Shown here piece after piece: positions 7,347-15,831 of a DNA stretch of 64,000 nt (position 1 is the first letter of the stretch; every line of letters begins with the position of its first letter). The position numbers and the translations under genes were made by a program. Source of the stretch: Streptomyces sp. NBC_00358 (GTDB lineage Bacteria > Actinomycetota > Actinomycetes > Streptomycetales > Streptomycetaceae); NCBI RefSeq assembly GCF_036099295.1, contig NZ_CP107976.1, positions 6,944,001 through 7,008,000 of the forward strand. The letters are read 5' to 3'. A model generated the notes under the pieces. The model did not search any database. It saw only the letters and a list, made by a program, of their open reading frames with translations, and had not been told where the DNA came from.

Positions 7347-8114
7347 TCAGAGGCGTCCGGTCGCCACGATCCGCTTGAGGAAGCGTTGCGTGCGTTCCTG
7401 CTGCGGGTCGCCGAAGACCTGCTCGGCCGTGCCGCGTTCAAGGATCACGCCGCCGTCCAGGAAGCAGACCTGGTCCGCGACCTCGCGGGCGAAGCCCATC
7501 TCGTGCGTGGCCAGGACCATGGTCATGCCGTCCTCCTTCAGGTCACGCACGACGCTGAGGACTTCGCCCACGAGTTCCGGGTCCAGGGCGGCGGTGATCT
7601 CGTCCAGGAGGAGCAGCTTGGGGCGTACGGCCAAGGCCCGCACGATCGCCGCCCGTTGCTGCTGGCCGCCGCTCAACCGGTCCGGATACTCACCCGCCTT
7701 GGCACCGAGCCCGAGCCGTTCCAGCAGTTCACGCGCGTGTGCCTCGGCCTCCGCGCGGCGCACGCCGTGCACCCGGCGCGGGGCGAGGGTGATGTTCTCC
7801 AGGACCGTCATGTGCGGAAAGAGGTTGTAGGCCTGGAAGACGACGCCGATCCGCCGCCGTACCGCGTCCTGATCGGCCCGCGGGTCGGTGATCTCCTCGC
7901 CGTCCAGCCAGATCGCGCCGTCGTCGATCTCCTCCAGGAGGTTGGCGCAGCGCAGCAGCGTGGACTTGCCGGACCCGGAGGCGCCGATCAGCGCGGTCAC
8001 CGTGTGCGGGGCGACCTCCAGATCGACGTCCCGCAGTACGACGGAGTCACCGAAGGTCTTGCGGACGGACTCCATCCGCAGCATCGGACCGCCGGGGACG
8101 GGGGCCTTGCTCAT
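7347..8114 (-). CDS. Polar amino acid ABC transporter, ATP-binding subunit (GlnQ type)
   Basis: The 255-residue ATPase has Walker A GASGSGKSTLL (about 39-49), Q-loop VFQAYNLFPHMTVLENI, signature LSGGQQQRAAIVRAL, Walker B LLLLDEITAALDPE and the H-loop ATHEMGFA. The ALDPELVGEVL and FLDGGVILERGTAEQVF segments are typical of PAAT importers for glutamine, glutamate or histidine. Its ATG (8114) overlaps the permease stop as ATGA. Substrate preference cannot be read from this subunit. Note DEITAALDP in place of the usual DEPTSALDP. Confidence 0.92.
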   Translation of the reverse strand: MSKAPVPGGPMLRMESVRKTFGDSVVLRDVDLEVAPHTVTALIGASGSGKSTLLRCANLLEEIDDGAIWLDGEEITDPRADQDAVRRRIGVVFQAYNLFPHMTVLENITLAPRRVHGVRRAEAEAHARELLERLGLGAKAGEYPDRLSGGQQQRAAIVRALAVRPKLLLLDEITAALDPELVGEVLSVVRDLKEDGMTMVLATHEMGFAREVADQVCFLDGGVILERGTAEQVFGDPQQERTQRFLKRIVATGRL

Positions 8115-9022
8115 ACGGTGCCTCCCTGGCTGCGGCGCCGGTCCATACGGGCGGTGACCCAGTCGGTGAAGCGCGTCATGGGAATGGTCAGAGCCACGAA
8201 CAGCAGCGCCGCGACGATGTACGCCGTGTAGTTGAGACTGCGGCCCACGATGATGTCAGCGGAGCGCATCGCTTCCACGGCGCCGCCGATGGAGACGAGG
8301 CTGGTGTCCTTCTGCAGGGACACCATGTCGTTGAGGAGCGGTGGCACCTGACGGCGTACGGCTTGCGGCAGCACCACATGGCGCAGCGTCTGCCGCGTGG
8401 TGAGGCCCAGTGAACGTGCCGCGGCCCGTTGCGAGGGATGGACGGATTCGATGCCGGCGCGGACGACTTCGGCGACGTACGCCGAGTAGGTCAGGACCAG
8501 GCCCGTGCCGCCCAGCAGGACGGGGTCGTTGGTGACGCCCTGCAACTGGAGCGCCGGGACGCCGAACACGACGATCGACAGACAGATGATCAGCGGCAGA
8601 CCGCGGAAGAAGTCCGTGTACGCCGTGGCGAGGGCGCGCACCGGCCAGTACATCGGGCCCCGCAGGGTACGGGCGACGGCTATCAGCGTGCCGAGCACCA
8701 GCACCACGACACCGCACACGACGAACAGCCGGAGATTCAGCCAGAGGCCTTCGAGGACCTTCGGGAAGGCCTCGCGCGCGTAGGGCGCGTCGAAGAACGT
8801 CTCCTTCGTGCGCGGCCAGCCCGGCGCGTCGACGACGACGAGGTACAGCACCACGGCCGTGAGGAGTGTGGAGAGCGCGGCGACGGCCGTCGAACGGCGG
8901 GCGCGGGCGCGCCGATGGCGCTCGCGCTCGATCCTCCGCCGCGAGGGGACGTAGCCGTCGCCCCCGCCGGGCATGTCGCCTTCGGCGGTGTCCTCTCCCG
9001 ACTCCTCCTTCATCTGCGTCAC
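8111..9022 (-). CDS. Polar amino acid ABC transporter, permease subunit
   Basis: The 303-residue membrane protein has a long basic/acidic cytoplasmic N-terminus (about 50 residues, rich in Arg), then a helix and the HisM/GlnP-type core with the EAA loop (RAAARSLGLTTRQTLRHVVLPQ) that docks with the ATPase. The proposed start is GTG 9022, whose GTGA overlaps the stop of the binding-protein gene; ATG 9013 is an alternative three codons later. A single permease gene implies a homodimeric pore. It lies in a binding protein - permease - ATPase operon. Confidence 0.88.
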   Translation of the reverse strand: MTQMKEESGEDTAEGDMPGGGDGYVPSRRRIERERHRRARARRSTAVAALSTLLTAVVLYLVVVDAPGWPRTKETFFDAPYAREAFPKVLEGLWLNLRLFVVCGVVVLVLGTLIAVARTLRGPMYWPVRALATAYTDFFRGLPLIICLSIVVFGVPALQLQGVTNDPVLLGGTGLVLTYSAYVAEVVRAGIESVHPSQRAAARSLGLTTRQTLRHVVLPQAVRRQVPPLLNDMVSLQKDTSLVSIGGAVEAMRSADIIVGRSLNYTAYIVAALLFVALTIPMTRFTDWVTARMDRRRSQGGTV

Positions 9023-9903
9023 TTGAGCACCGGGGCGTCGACGGCCTCGGACAGCCACTGCTTCTCGATCCGCGCGAGCGTGCCGTCCGCGCGCAGGGCG
9101 TCCACGGCCTTCGTCACGCACGAGGTCAGCGCGCTGCCCTTGTCGAGGACGAGCCCGAACTGCTCCGGCGTACCACCCTGGTTCTCGAACTGCCCGACGA
9201 TCTTCGCGTCGGTCACCTCGGCGGCCGTGATGTAGAAGGCGGTCGGCAGATCGGTGACGATGGCGTCCACCTGGCCGTTCTTCAGCGCCGACTTGGCCTG
9301 GTCGTTCTTCGCGTACGCGGCCGGCTGCCGGGCGGGCTTCACCACGTCGTCGATGTAGTTCAGGCTGGTGGTGCCGACCTGGGCGCCCAGCTTCAGGCCC
9401 TTGAGGTCCGCGAGGCTCTTCGCCTTCGCGGCCTTGGAGCCCTTCAGCGCGATGACGGCCTGGCGCACGTCGTAGTAGCCGGACGAGAAGTCCACGGCCT
9501 TCTTGCGCTCGGCGCTGATCGACACCTGGTTGATGTCGAAGTCGAAGGTCTTCGCACCGGGCGCGAAGGCCTTGTTGAAGGGCACGCTCTGCCAGACGAC
9601 AGCACCCTCGGCGTAGCCGAGCTGCCGCGCGACGGCGTACGCCACCGCCGACTCGAAGCCCTTGCCGTTGGCGGGCTTGTCGTCCTTGAACCACGGCTCG
9701 TAGGCGGGCTCGTCCGTCGCGATGGTGAGCTTGCCCGAGGTCTGCGTCCGCAACGAGCCCTTGGCACAGGTCTCGGCGGTGCTTCCGGACCCCTTGCCGG
9801 ACGCCTTCTCCTCCGGCTGCGGGGCGCAGCCCACGGCGAGGGCGAGCAGGGCGACGGTGCTGGCGGACGCGGCGCGCCGCAGGGCGTGTTGGGCGAGATG
9901 CAT
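9019..9903 (-). CDS. ABC transporter solute-binding lipoprotein (SBP family 3)
   Basis: The 294-residue product begins with a lipoprotein signal (MHLAQHALRRAASASTVALL followed by ALAVGC), with Cys about residue 26 as the lipid site. The mature part has the family 3 fold: LTIATDEPAYEPWF, GKGFESAVAYAVARQLG, FDFDINQVSISAERKKAVDFS, and QVGTTSLNYIDD. It captures a polar amino acid outside the membrane and delivers it to the permease encoded next. No good Shine-Dalgarno is seen before ATG 9903; an in-frame ATG 24 nt upstream would add MVRCHSPA. First gene of the operon. Confidence 0.88.
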   Translation of the reverse strand: MHLAQHALRRAASASTVALLALAVGCAPQPEEKASGKGSGSTAETCAKGSLRTQTSGKLTIATDEPAYEPWFKDDKPANGKGFESAVAYAVARQLGYAEGAVVWQSVPFNKAFAPGAKTFDFDINQVSISAERKKAVDFSSGYYDVRQAVIALKGSKAAKAKSLADLKGLKLGAQVGTTSLNYIDDVVKPARQPAAYAKNDQAKSALKNGQVDAIVTDLPTAFYITAAEVTDAKIVGQFENQGGTPEQFGLVLDKGSALTSCVTKAVDALRADGTLARIEKQWLSEAVDAPVLK

Positions 9904-10150
9904 GGCGGGAGAGTGACAGCGAACCATGCTGTTTGTCCAGGTCACGGCAACAATTGTCCGCATGGTGGGAACGTGTGTTGCAGTCCTGTGAACACCCTGG
10001 ACGCGACGGGTCCGGACGCGCGCCCCGGACTCATCGGCCGCGGGCGGTGGAGAGGTTGCGGGGTCGGTCCGACGGGGTGGGGGACTCTGCGCCGCGCGCC
10101 GGGCACGCACGCGAGGCGTCATGCCCCGCGTGCGTGCCCCGCGCTCGCGT

Positions 10151-10807
10151 TCACCAGCCTCGTGCGCGCCACTCCGGCAGATGCGGGCGCTCGGCGCCCA
10201 GCGTCGTGTCGTCGCCGTGGCCGGGGTAGACCCACGTCTCGTCCGGCAGTACGTCGAAGATCCTCGTCTCGACGTCGTGGATGAGACGGGCGAAGGCGTC
10301 CGGGTCCTTGCGCGTGTTGCCCACCCCGCCGGGGAACAGGCAGTCGCCCGTGAACACGTGCGGGTGACCGTGCGGGTCGTCGTAGACGAGGGCGATCGAG
10401 CCCGGTGTGTGCCCGACCAGGTGGCGCGCGGTGAGTTCCACGTTCCCCACCTTGACCGTGTCGCCGTCCTGGAGGGTGACGTCGGTCGGCACCGGGATGC
10501 CGTCCGCGTCGTCCCGGCCCGCGTAGGTGCGGGCGCCCGTGGCGGCCACGACCTCGGCGAGAGCCTGCCAGTGGTCGCCGTGCTGATGGGTCGTCACGAC
10601 GGAGGCGATGCCGTCGTCACCGATCAGGGTGAGCAGTGTCGAGGCGTCGTTCGCCGCGTCGATCAGGAGCTGCTCGTCGGTGGCCCGGCAGCGCAGCAGA
10701 TAGGCGTTGTTGTCCATCGGGCCGACGGCGACCTTGGAGATCATCAGGTTCTGCAGCTCGTGCACGTCGGCAGGGCCGCCGACCGTCACCGCTCCGCTGT
10801 ACGTCAT
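10151..10807 (-). CDS. MBL-fold metallo-hydrolase (glyoxalase II-like)
   Basis: The 218-residue protein carries the metallo-beta-lactamase metal motif THQHGDHW (HxHxDH, about residues 74-81), then HTPGSIALVY, GDCLFPGG and YPGHGDD as the later metal ligands. Such proteins hydrolyse thioesters such as S-lactoyl-thiol adducts. It lies 9 bp downstream of a mycothiol-type DinB enzyme on the same strand, so a mycothiol thioester hydrolase is an attractive inference. Cytosolic; no signal peptide. Confidence 0.88.
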   Translation of the reverse strand: MTYSGAVTVGGPADVHELQNLMISKVAVGPMDNNAYLLRCRATDEQLLIDAANDASTLLTLIGDDGIASVVTTHQHGDHWQALAEVVAATGARTYAGRDDADGIPVPTDVTLQDGDTVKVGNVELTARHLVGHTPGSIALVYDDPHGHPHVFTGDCLFPGGVGNTRKDPDAFARLIHDVETRIFDVLPDETWVYPGHGDDTTLGAERPHLPEWRARGW

Positions 10808-10816
10808 GACGGCAGC

Positions 10817-11506
10817 CTATAGCGGAGGGAGCGCCGGAAGCGGCCCGCCGTCGACGGCCAGCCGCGAGCCGTCGCGGCGGCCGCACAGCCAGCCGAGCAG
10901 ATCGGCCGCCGGGCCCTGGACCGTGACGGATCCGCCCCCGGCTCCACCGCCCGTGGTCCACATCCGGCCGTCGCCGGCGTCCAGCACGGTGGGGGGTACG
11001 TCCTTGTGCCCGCCGAACCGCTCCGCCAGGAAGCCGATCTCCCGGATCACGAACTCCTCCGGCAGATCCTCGAGCTCGTAGCCGATGCCCAGATCCACAT
11101 GGTGCAGGTCGACCTCGACCCACCGTCGGAACGGCACCCGGGCCGCGGAGTCCGTGACCCCGTTGCGCAGCTCCACCGTGCGGGACCAGTCGGCGGGAGC
11201 GGCTCCCGTCTCCCCGAAGCGGGCCGCGCTCTCGCGCACGTCGGCCAGCTGTGCGTCCAGGTGGCGCGGCGCGTCCCGCTCGATGTCGGCGTCCCGGGTG
11301 GTCGCGGAGGCGTACATGGGGCGCCCCTCCAGAACGTTCACCAGGGCGTCCGCGTTGCGGGCCAGGTGAGCGAGCACATGCCCGCGGCTCCAGCCGGGAA
11401 GCCGTGACGGTTCGGCCACGGCGGCGTTGTCCAGTTTGGCGGCTGCGGTGAGCAGTCGCTCCGTCGCGTCACGTACAGACGCCAGGTCGCGCACATGATC
11501 CATCAT
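10817..11506 (-). CDS. Maleylpyruvate isomerase / mycothiol-dependent DinB-like protein
   Basis: The 229-residue protein fits the mycothiol maleylpyruvate isomerase N-terminal family: a four-helix DinB bundle with the metal-binding pattern SRLPGWSRGHVLAHLARNADAL (His about 52) and VEVDLHHVDLG (His-x3-Asp region, about 146-156), and a small C-terminal domain ending in VTVQGPAADLLGWLCGR. Family members use mycothiol and a divalent metal for isomerase or transferase reactions; the real substrate here is unknown. I chose the tandem ATG at 11506 because upstream in-frame sequence is not conserved in character. Likely operon with the metallo-hydrolase. Confidence 0.82.
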   Translation of the reverse strand: MMDHVRDLASVRDATERLLTAAAKLDNAAVAEPSRLPGWSRGHVLAHLARNADALVNVLEGRPMYASATTRDADIERDAPRHLDAQLADVRESAARFGETGAAPADWSRTVELRNGVTDSAARVPFRRWVEVDLHHVDLGIGYELEDLPEEFVIREIGFLAERFGGHKDVPPTVLDAGDGRMWTTGGGAGGGSVTVQGPAADLLGWLCGRRDGSRLAVDGGPLPALPPL

Positions 11507-11651
11507 GAGGTCGACCCTAGCCCCGCCACACGTTCGGGTGAAGCTGGTCGGCCACGGCCGTAAATCGAATACGCGTGCTATAAGCTCGGAGGCGGCGTCG
11601 GGCATGCTGGATGGCCCGGGATTGTTGTGAAGCAGGGAAAGCAACCGGCGC

Positions 11652-11673
11652 TGTCAGTGGCTCCCCCTAGTCT
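11652..11673 (+). promoter_or_regulatory. PafBC-type (RecA-independent) DNA damage promoter of uvrA
   Basis: TGTCAGTG (11652-11659), an 8-nt spacer and TAGTCT (11668-11673) match the mycobacterial PafBC/RecA-NDp motif TGTCRGTG-N8-TANNNT exactly. It lies 56 bp before the uvrA start. No LexA box with the TCGAAC-N4-GTTCGA form is present in the gap. Confidence 0.75.
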
Positions 11674-11729
11674 GAGAAGACGGGGGCCTGCGGCCCCTGT
11701 CACTTCTCTGAAGAAAGGTGCGGACCGGC

Positions 11730-14700
11730 GTGGCCGACCGTCTCATCGTCCGTGGAGCGCGCGAGCACAACCTGAAGAATGTCTCGCTCGACCTCCCGCG
11801 CGACTCGCTCATCGTGTTCACGGGCTTGTCGGGGTCGGGCAAGTCCTCCCTCGCCTTCGACACGATCTTCGCCGAGGGCCAGCGGCGCTACGTGGAGTCC
11901 CTGTCCTCGTACGCCCGGCAGTTCCTCGGCCAGATGGACAAGCCGGACGTGGACTTCATCGAGGGTCTCTCCCCGGCCGTCTCCATCGACCAGAAGTCGA
12001 CCTCGCGCAACCCGCGCTCGACGGTCGGCACCATCACCGAGGTCTACGACTATCTGCGGCTGCTCTTCGCGCGCATCGGCAAGCCGCACTGTCCGGAGTG
12101 CCGGCGCCCCATCTCCCGCCAGTCGCCGCAGGCCATCGTCGACAAGGTCCTGGAGCTCCCGGAGGGGAGCCGCTTCCAGGTCCTGTCGCCGCTGGTGCGC
12201 GAGCGCAAGGGGGAGTTCGTCGACCTCTTCGCCGATCTCCAGACCAAGGGGTACAGCCGTGCCCGGGTCGACGGCGAGACCATCCAGCTCACCGAGCCGC
12301 CGACGCTGAAGAAGCAGGAGAAGCACACCATCGAGGTGGTCATCGACCGCCTCACGGTGAAGGACTCCGCCAAGCGCCGTCTCACCGACTCCGTGGAGAC
12401 CGCCCTCGGGCTCTCCGGCGGCATGGTCGTGCTCGACTTCGTCGACCTTCCCGAGGACGACCCCGAGCGCGAGCGCATGTACTCGGAGCACCTGTACTGC
12501 CCGTACGACGACCTGTCCTTCGAGGAGCTGGAGCCCCGCTCCTTCTCCTTCAACTCGCCCTTCGGCGCCTGCCCCGAGTGCACCGGTATCGGCACGCGCA
12601 TGGAGGTCGACCCCGAGCTGATCGTCCCCGACGAGGACAAGTCCCTCGACGAGGGCGCCATCCACGCCTGGTCGCACGGGCACACCAAGGACTACTTCGG
12701 CCGGCTGATCGGCGCTCTCGCGGACGCGCTGGGGTTCCGGACCGACATCCCGTTCGCCGGCCTGCCGCAGCGCGCGAAGAAGGCCCTGCTCTACGGCCAC
12801 AAGACGCAGATCGAGGTCCGCTACCGCAACCGGTACGGACGCGAGCGCGTCTACACCACGCCCTTCGAAGGGGCCGTCCCCTTCGTCAAGCGGCGGCACG
12901 GCGAGTCCGAGAGCGACGCCAGCCGTGAGCGCTTCGAGGGCTATATGCGCGAGGTGCCCTGCCCCACCTGCCAGGGCACGCGCCTCAAGCCGCTCGTCCT
13001 CGCGGTCACCGTCATGGAGAAGTCGATCGCCGAGGTCGCCGCCATGTCGATCAGTGACTGCGCGGACTTCCTGGGGGCGATGAAGCTCAACGCACGCGAC
13101 AAGAAGATCGCCGAGCGCGTCCTGAAGGAGGTCAACGAACGGCTGCGCTTCCTGGTCGACGTCGGCCTCGACTACCTGTCGCTGAACCGCGCGGCCGGCA
13201 CCCTCTCCGGCGGTGAGGCCCAGCGCATCCGCCTTGCCACCCAGATCGGCTCCGGGCTCGTCGGCGTCCTCTACGTCCTGGACGAACCCTCCATCGGCCT
13301 GCACCAGCGGGACAACCACCGGCTGATCGAGACCCTCGTCCGCCTCCGCGACATGGGCAACACACTCATCGTCGTCGAACACGACGAGGACACCATCAAG
13401 GTCGCCGACTGGGTCGTCGACATCGGCCCCGGCGCGGGCGAGCACGGCGGCAAGGTCGTGCACAGCGGACCCTTGAAGGAACTGCTCGCCAACGCCGAGT
13501 CGATCACCGGCCAGTATCTGTCGCGCAAGAGGCAGATCCCGACCCCGGACATCCGCCGGCCCGCCGACCCGGGCCGTAGGCTCACGGTGCACGGCGCCCG
13601 CGAGAACAACCTCCAGGACATCGACGTGTCCTTCCCGCTGGGCGTCCTCACGGCCGTCACCGGCGTATCGGGTTCCGGCAAGTCGACGCTGGTCAACGAC
13701 ATCCTGTACACGCACCTGGCCCGTGAACTGAACGGCGCGAGGAACGTGCCGGGGCGGCACACGCGCGTGGAGGGCGACGACCTCGTCGACAAGGTCGTGC
13801 ACGTCGACCAGTCGCCCATCGGCCGTACGCCCCGCTCCAACCCGGCGACGTACACCGGAGTCTTCGACCACGTCCGCAGACTGTTCGCCGAGACCACCGA
13901 GGCGAAGGTCCGGGGCTATCTGCCCGGCCGCTTCTCCTTCAACGTCAAGGGCGGCCGCTGCGAGAACTGCTCCGGCGACGGCACGATCAAGATCGAGATG
14001 AACTTCCTGCCGGACGTCTACGTCCCCTGCGAGGTCTGCCACGGGGCGCGCTACAACCGGGAGACCCTGGAGGTCCACTACAAGGGCAAGTCCATCTCCG
14101 AGGTCCTGGACATGCCGATCGAGGAGGCGCTCGACTTCTTCGAGGCCGTGCCGGCGATCGCCCGCCACCTCAGGACGCTCAACGACGTCGGCCTCGGCTA
14201 CGTCCGGCTCGGCCAGTCCGCGCCGACGCTGTCCGGCGGTGAGGCGCAGCGCGTCAAGCTCGCCAGCGAGCTCCAGAAGCGCTCCACCGGCCGCACGGTG
14301 TACGTGCTCGACGAGCCGACCACCGGCCTGCACTTCGAGGACATCAGCAAGCTCATCACGGTGCTGTCCGGTCTGGTCGACAAGGGCAACACGGTCATCG
14401 TCATCGAGCACAACCTCGATGTCATCAAGACCGCGGACTGGGTCATCGACATGGGCCCCGAGGGCGGCAACGGCGGCGGTCTCGTGATCGCCGAGGGCAC
14501 GCCCGAGGAGGTCGCCGGCGTTCCGGCCAGCCACACCGGCAAATTCCTGCGCGAGATCCTCGGCGCCGACCGGATCAGCGACGCCGCTCCCGTGAAGGCC
14601 CCCCGGAAGACGGCCGCCAAGAAGACGGTCGCCGCCGGGACGACGGCGAAGAAGGCGGCCACGAAGACCGTCAACAGCACGGCCACCAAGAAGGCGGCCG

Positions 14701-14780
14701 CGGCGAAGAAGACCGCCACCAAGACGGTCGCCAAGAAGGTGGCCCCCGCGAAGAAGACCACGCGGGCCCGCAAGGCCTGA
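11730..14780 (+). CDS. uvrA: UvrABC excinuclease subunit A with basic C-terminal tail
   Basis: UvrA is the damage-sensing ATPase of nucleotide excision repair; as a dimer it loads UvrB on DNA. The 1016-residue protein has two ABC modules: Walker A GLSGSGKSS at 32-40 and GVSGSGKST near 645, ABC signatures LSGGEAQR twice, and zinc-finger cysteine pairs near 253-283 (CPYD..CPEC) and 743-773 (CENC..CEVC). GTG 11730 is chosen over GTG 11718 because AAAGG then lies at a usable distance and the product begins MADRLIVRGAREHNL. The last 62 residues or so (from about 955) are a Lys/Ala/Thr-rich, histone H1-like tail beyond the usual UvrA end. Promoter suggests DNA-damage control. Confidence 0.97.
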   Translation: MADRLIVRGAREHNLKNVSLDLPRDSLIVFTGLSGSGKSSLAFDTIFAEGQRRYVESLSSYARQFLGQMDKPDVDFIEGLSPAVSIDQKSTSRNPRSTVGTITEVYDYLRLLFARIGKPHCPECRRPISRQSPQAIVDKVLELPEGSRFQVLSPLVRERKGEFVDLFADLQTKGYSRARVDGETIQLTEPPTLKKQEKHTIEVVIDRLTVKDSAKRRLTDSVETALGLSGGMVVLDFVDLPEDDPERERMYSEHLYCPYDDLSFEELEPRSFSFNSPFGACPECTGIGTRMEVDPELIVPDEDKSLDEGAIHAWSHGHTKDYFGRLIGALADALGFRTDIPFAGLPQRAKKALLYGHKTQIEVRYRNRYGRERVYTTPFEGAVPFVKRRHGESESDASRERFEGYMREVPCPTCQGTRLKPLVLAVTVMEKSIAEVAAMSISDCADFLGAMKLNARDKKIAERVLKEVNERLRFLVDVGLDYLSLNRAAGTLSGGEAQRIRLATQIGSGLVGVLYVLDEPSIGLHQRDNHRLIETLVRLRDMGNTLIVVEHDEDTIKVADWVVDIGPGAGEHGGKVVHSGPLKELLANAESITGQYLSRKRQIPTPDIRRPADPGRRLTVHGARENNLQDIDVSFPLGVLTAVTGVSGSGKSTLVNDILYTHLARELNGARNVPGRHTRVEGDDLVDKVVHVDQSPIGRTPRSNPATYTGVFDHVRRLFAETTEAKVRGYLPGRFSFNVKGGRCENCSGDGTIKIEMNFLPDVYVPCEVCHGARYNRETLEVHYKGKSISEVLDMPIEEALDFFEAVPAIARHLRTLNDVGLGYVRLGQSAPTLSGGEAQRVKLASELQKRSTGRTVYVLDEPTTGLHFEDISKLITVLSGLVDKGNTVIVIEHNLDVIKTADWVIDMGPEGGNGGGLVIAEGTPEEVAGVPASHTGKFLREILGADRISDAAPVKAPRKTAAKKTVAAGTTAKKAATKTVNSTATKKAAAAKKTATKTVAKKVAPAKKTTRARKA

Positions 14781-14821
14781 TCCGACCGGTCCGCGCGTCG
14801 GCCCGGCGACTCCCCACCACA

Positions 14822-14854
14822 CGGCGCCCCACGGGAACTCCCCGCGGGGCGCCG
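14822..14854 (+). terminator. Hairpin terminator after uvrA
   Basis: CGGCGCCCC (14822-14830) pairs with GGGGCGCCG (14846-14854), and the loop contains a further CGGG/CCCG pairing. It lies 42 bp after the uvrA stop. Confidence 0.65.
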
Positions 14855-14919
14855 CCCGTTGCGACCTTGACTGCTTGGCTGCCGCGGTTCGGAACCGTGG
14901 GGTTGGCGGACGGGCGTTC

Positions 14920-15831
14920 CTACAGGTCGCCGAGTTCGCGGGCGTACGGCGGTTCGGCTCCGGCGCGGGAGCAGGTGACGGCCGCCGCGCGGGCCGCGAA
15001 ACGCAGGAGTTCGGTCCAGCCGCGGGGGCCCAGTTCCGCGAGTGCGGTGGCGGACAGGGCGTTCCGGGTGGCCAGGCCGTGCAGCAGGGCCGCGTTCACG
15101 GTGTCACCGGCGCCGATCGTGTCCACGACGTCGACCGGTTCGCCGGGCACCGAGTGGACCGAGCCGTCCCGGGTGAACGCGGTGAGACCGTCTCCGCCCT
15201 GCGTGACGACCACGGCCGCGGGGCCGGCGGCCAGCCACTCCCGAGGGGTGCCGCCGAGCCAACGGGCGTCCTCCTCGGACAGCTTGAGCAGGGAGACCGA
15301 CGGCAGCCAGCTCCTGAACCGGGCGCGGTAGGCGTCCGGGTCGGGGATCAGACCGGCGCGGACGTTCGGGTCGAGGGTCGTGAAGACGCCCCGGGCGGCG
15401 GCGGCCCGCATCAGCTCCTCGTACGCGCTCGCGCCGGGTTCCAGGACGAGTGAACAGGTGCCGAAGGACACCGCCCGCGCCGCGTCGGGGAGTCGCGCCG
15501 GGGCCGAGAAGAGACGGTCGGCCGTGCCCTCGACGTAGAAGGAGTACGCGGCCGAGCCGTCCGTGCCGATCGTGGCGACGGCCAGGGTCGTCGGTTCGTC
15601 GCCGCGCTGCACGGACGACACGTCGACGCCGGCGTCGCCCAGTCCGGCCAGGAGGGCCTCGCCGAACGCGTCGCGTGAGACGCGGGAGCAGAACGCGGTG
15701 GGGGAGCCGAGGCGGCCGAGTGCCACCGCCGTGTTGTAGGGGCCGCCGCCGAGACGAGGCAGCAGGTCCGCCAGGGCGCCCGCGCCCTGCGGCACCAGAT
15801 CGATCAGGGCCTCACCGGCGACGACGATCAC
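14920..15831 (-). CDS. PfkB-family carbohydrate kinase (fructokinase-like)
   Basis: The 303-residue sugar kinase of the ribokinase/PfkB family phosphorylates a sugar with ATP in the cytosol. It shows the N-terminal GEALIDLVPQG, the substrate motif RLGGGPYNTAVALGRLG (about 28-44) and the C-terminal anion-hole/catalytic motif DTIGAGDTVNAALLHG (Asp base about residue 253). Start GTG 15831 overlaps the lacI-type stop as GTGA and has GAGGAAAGG upstream. Translational coupling to a LacI regulator means the pair forms a self-contained sugar-responsive unit; a fructose or related substrate is inferred from similarity only. Confidence 0.88.
   Translation of the reverse strand: MIVVAGEALIDLVPQGAGALADLLPRLGGGPYNTAVALGRLGSPTAFCSRVSRDAFGEALLAGLGDAGVDVSSVQRGDEPTTLAVATIGTDGSAAYSFYVEGTADRLFSAPARLPDAARAVSFGTCSLVLEPGASAYEELMRAAAARGVFTTLDPNVRAGLIPDPDAYRARFRSWLPSVSLLKLSEEDARWLGGTPREWLAAGPAAVVVTQGGDGLTAFTRDGSVHSVPGEPVDVVDTIGAGDTVNAALLHGLATRNALSATALAELGPRGWTELLRFAARAAAVTCSRAGAEPPYARELGDL

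Noticed and set aside
11700..14822. A 1040-codon open frame on the minus strand opposite uvrA
   Set aside because: It is an antisense shadow created by GC-rich codon bias; the product is Gly/Asp/Val/Leu-rich with no motif, while the plus strand encodes a full UvrA.
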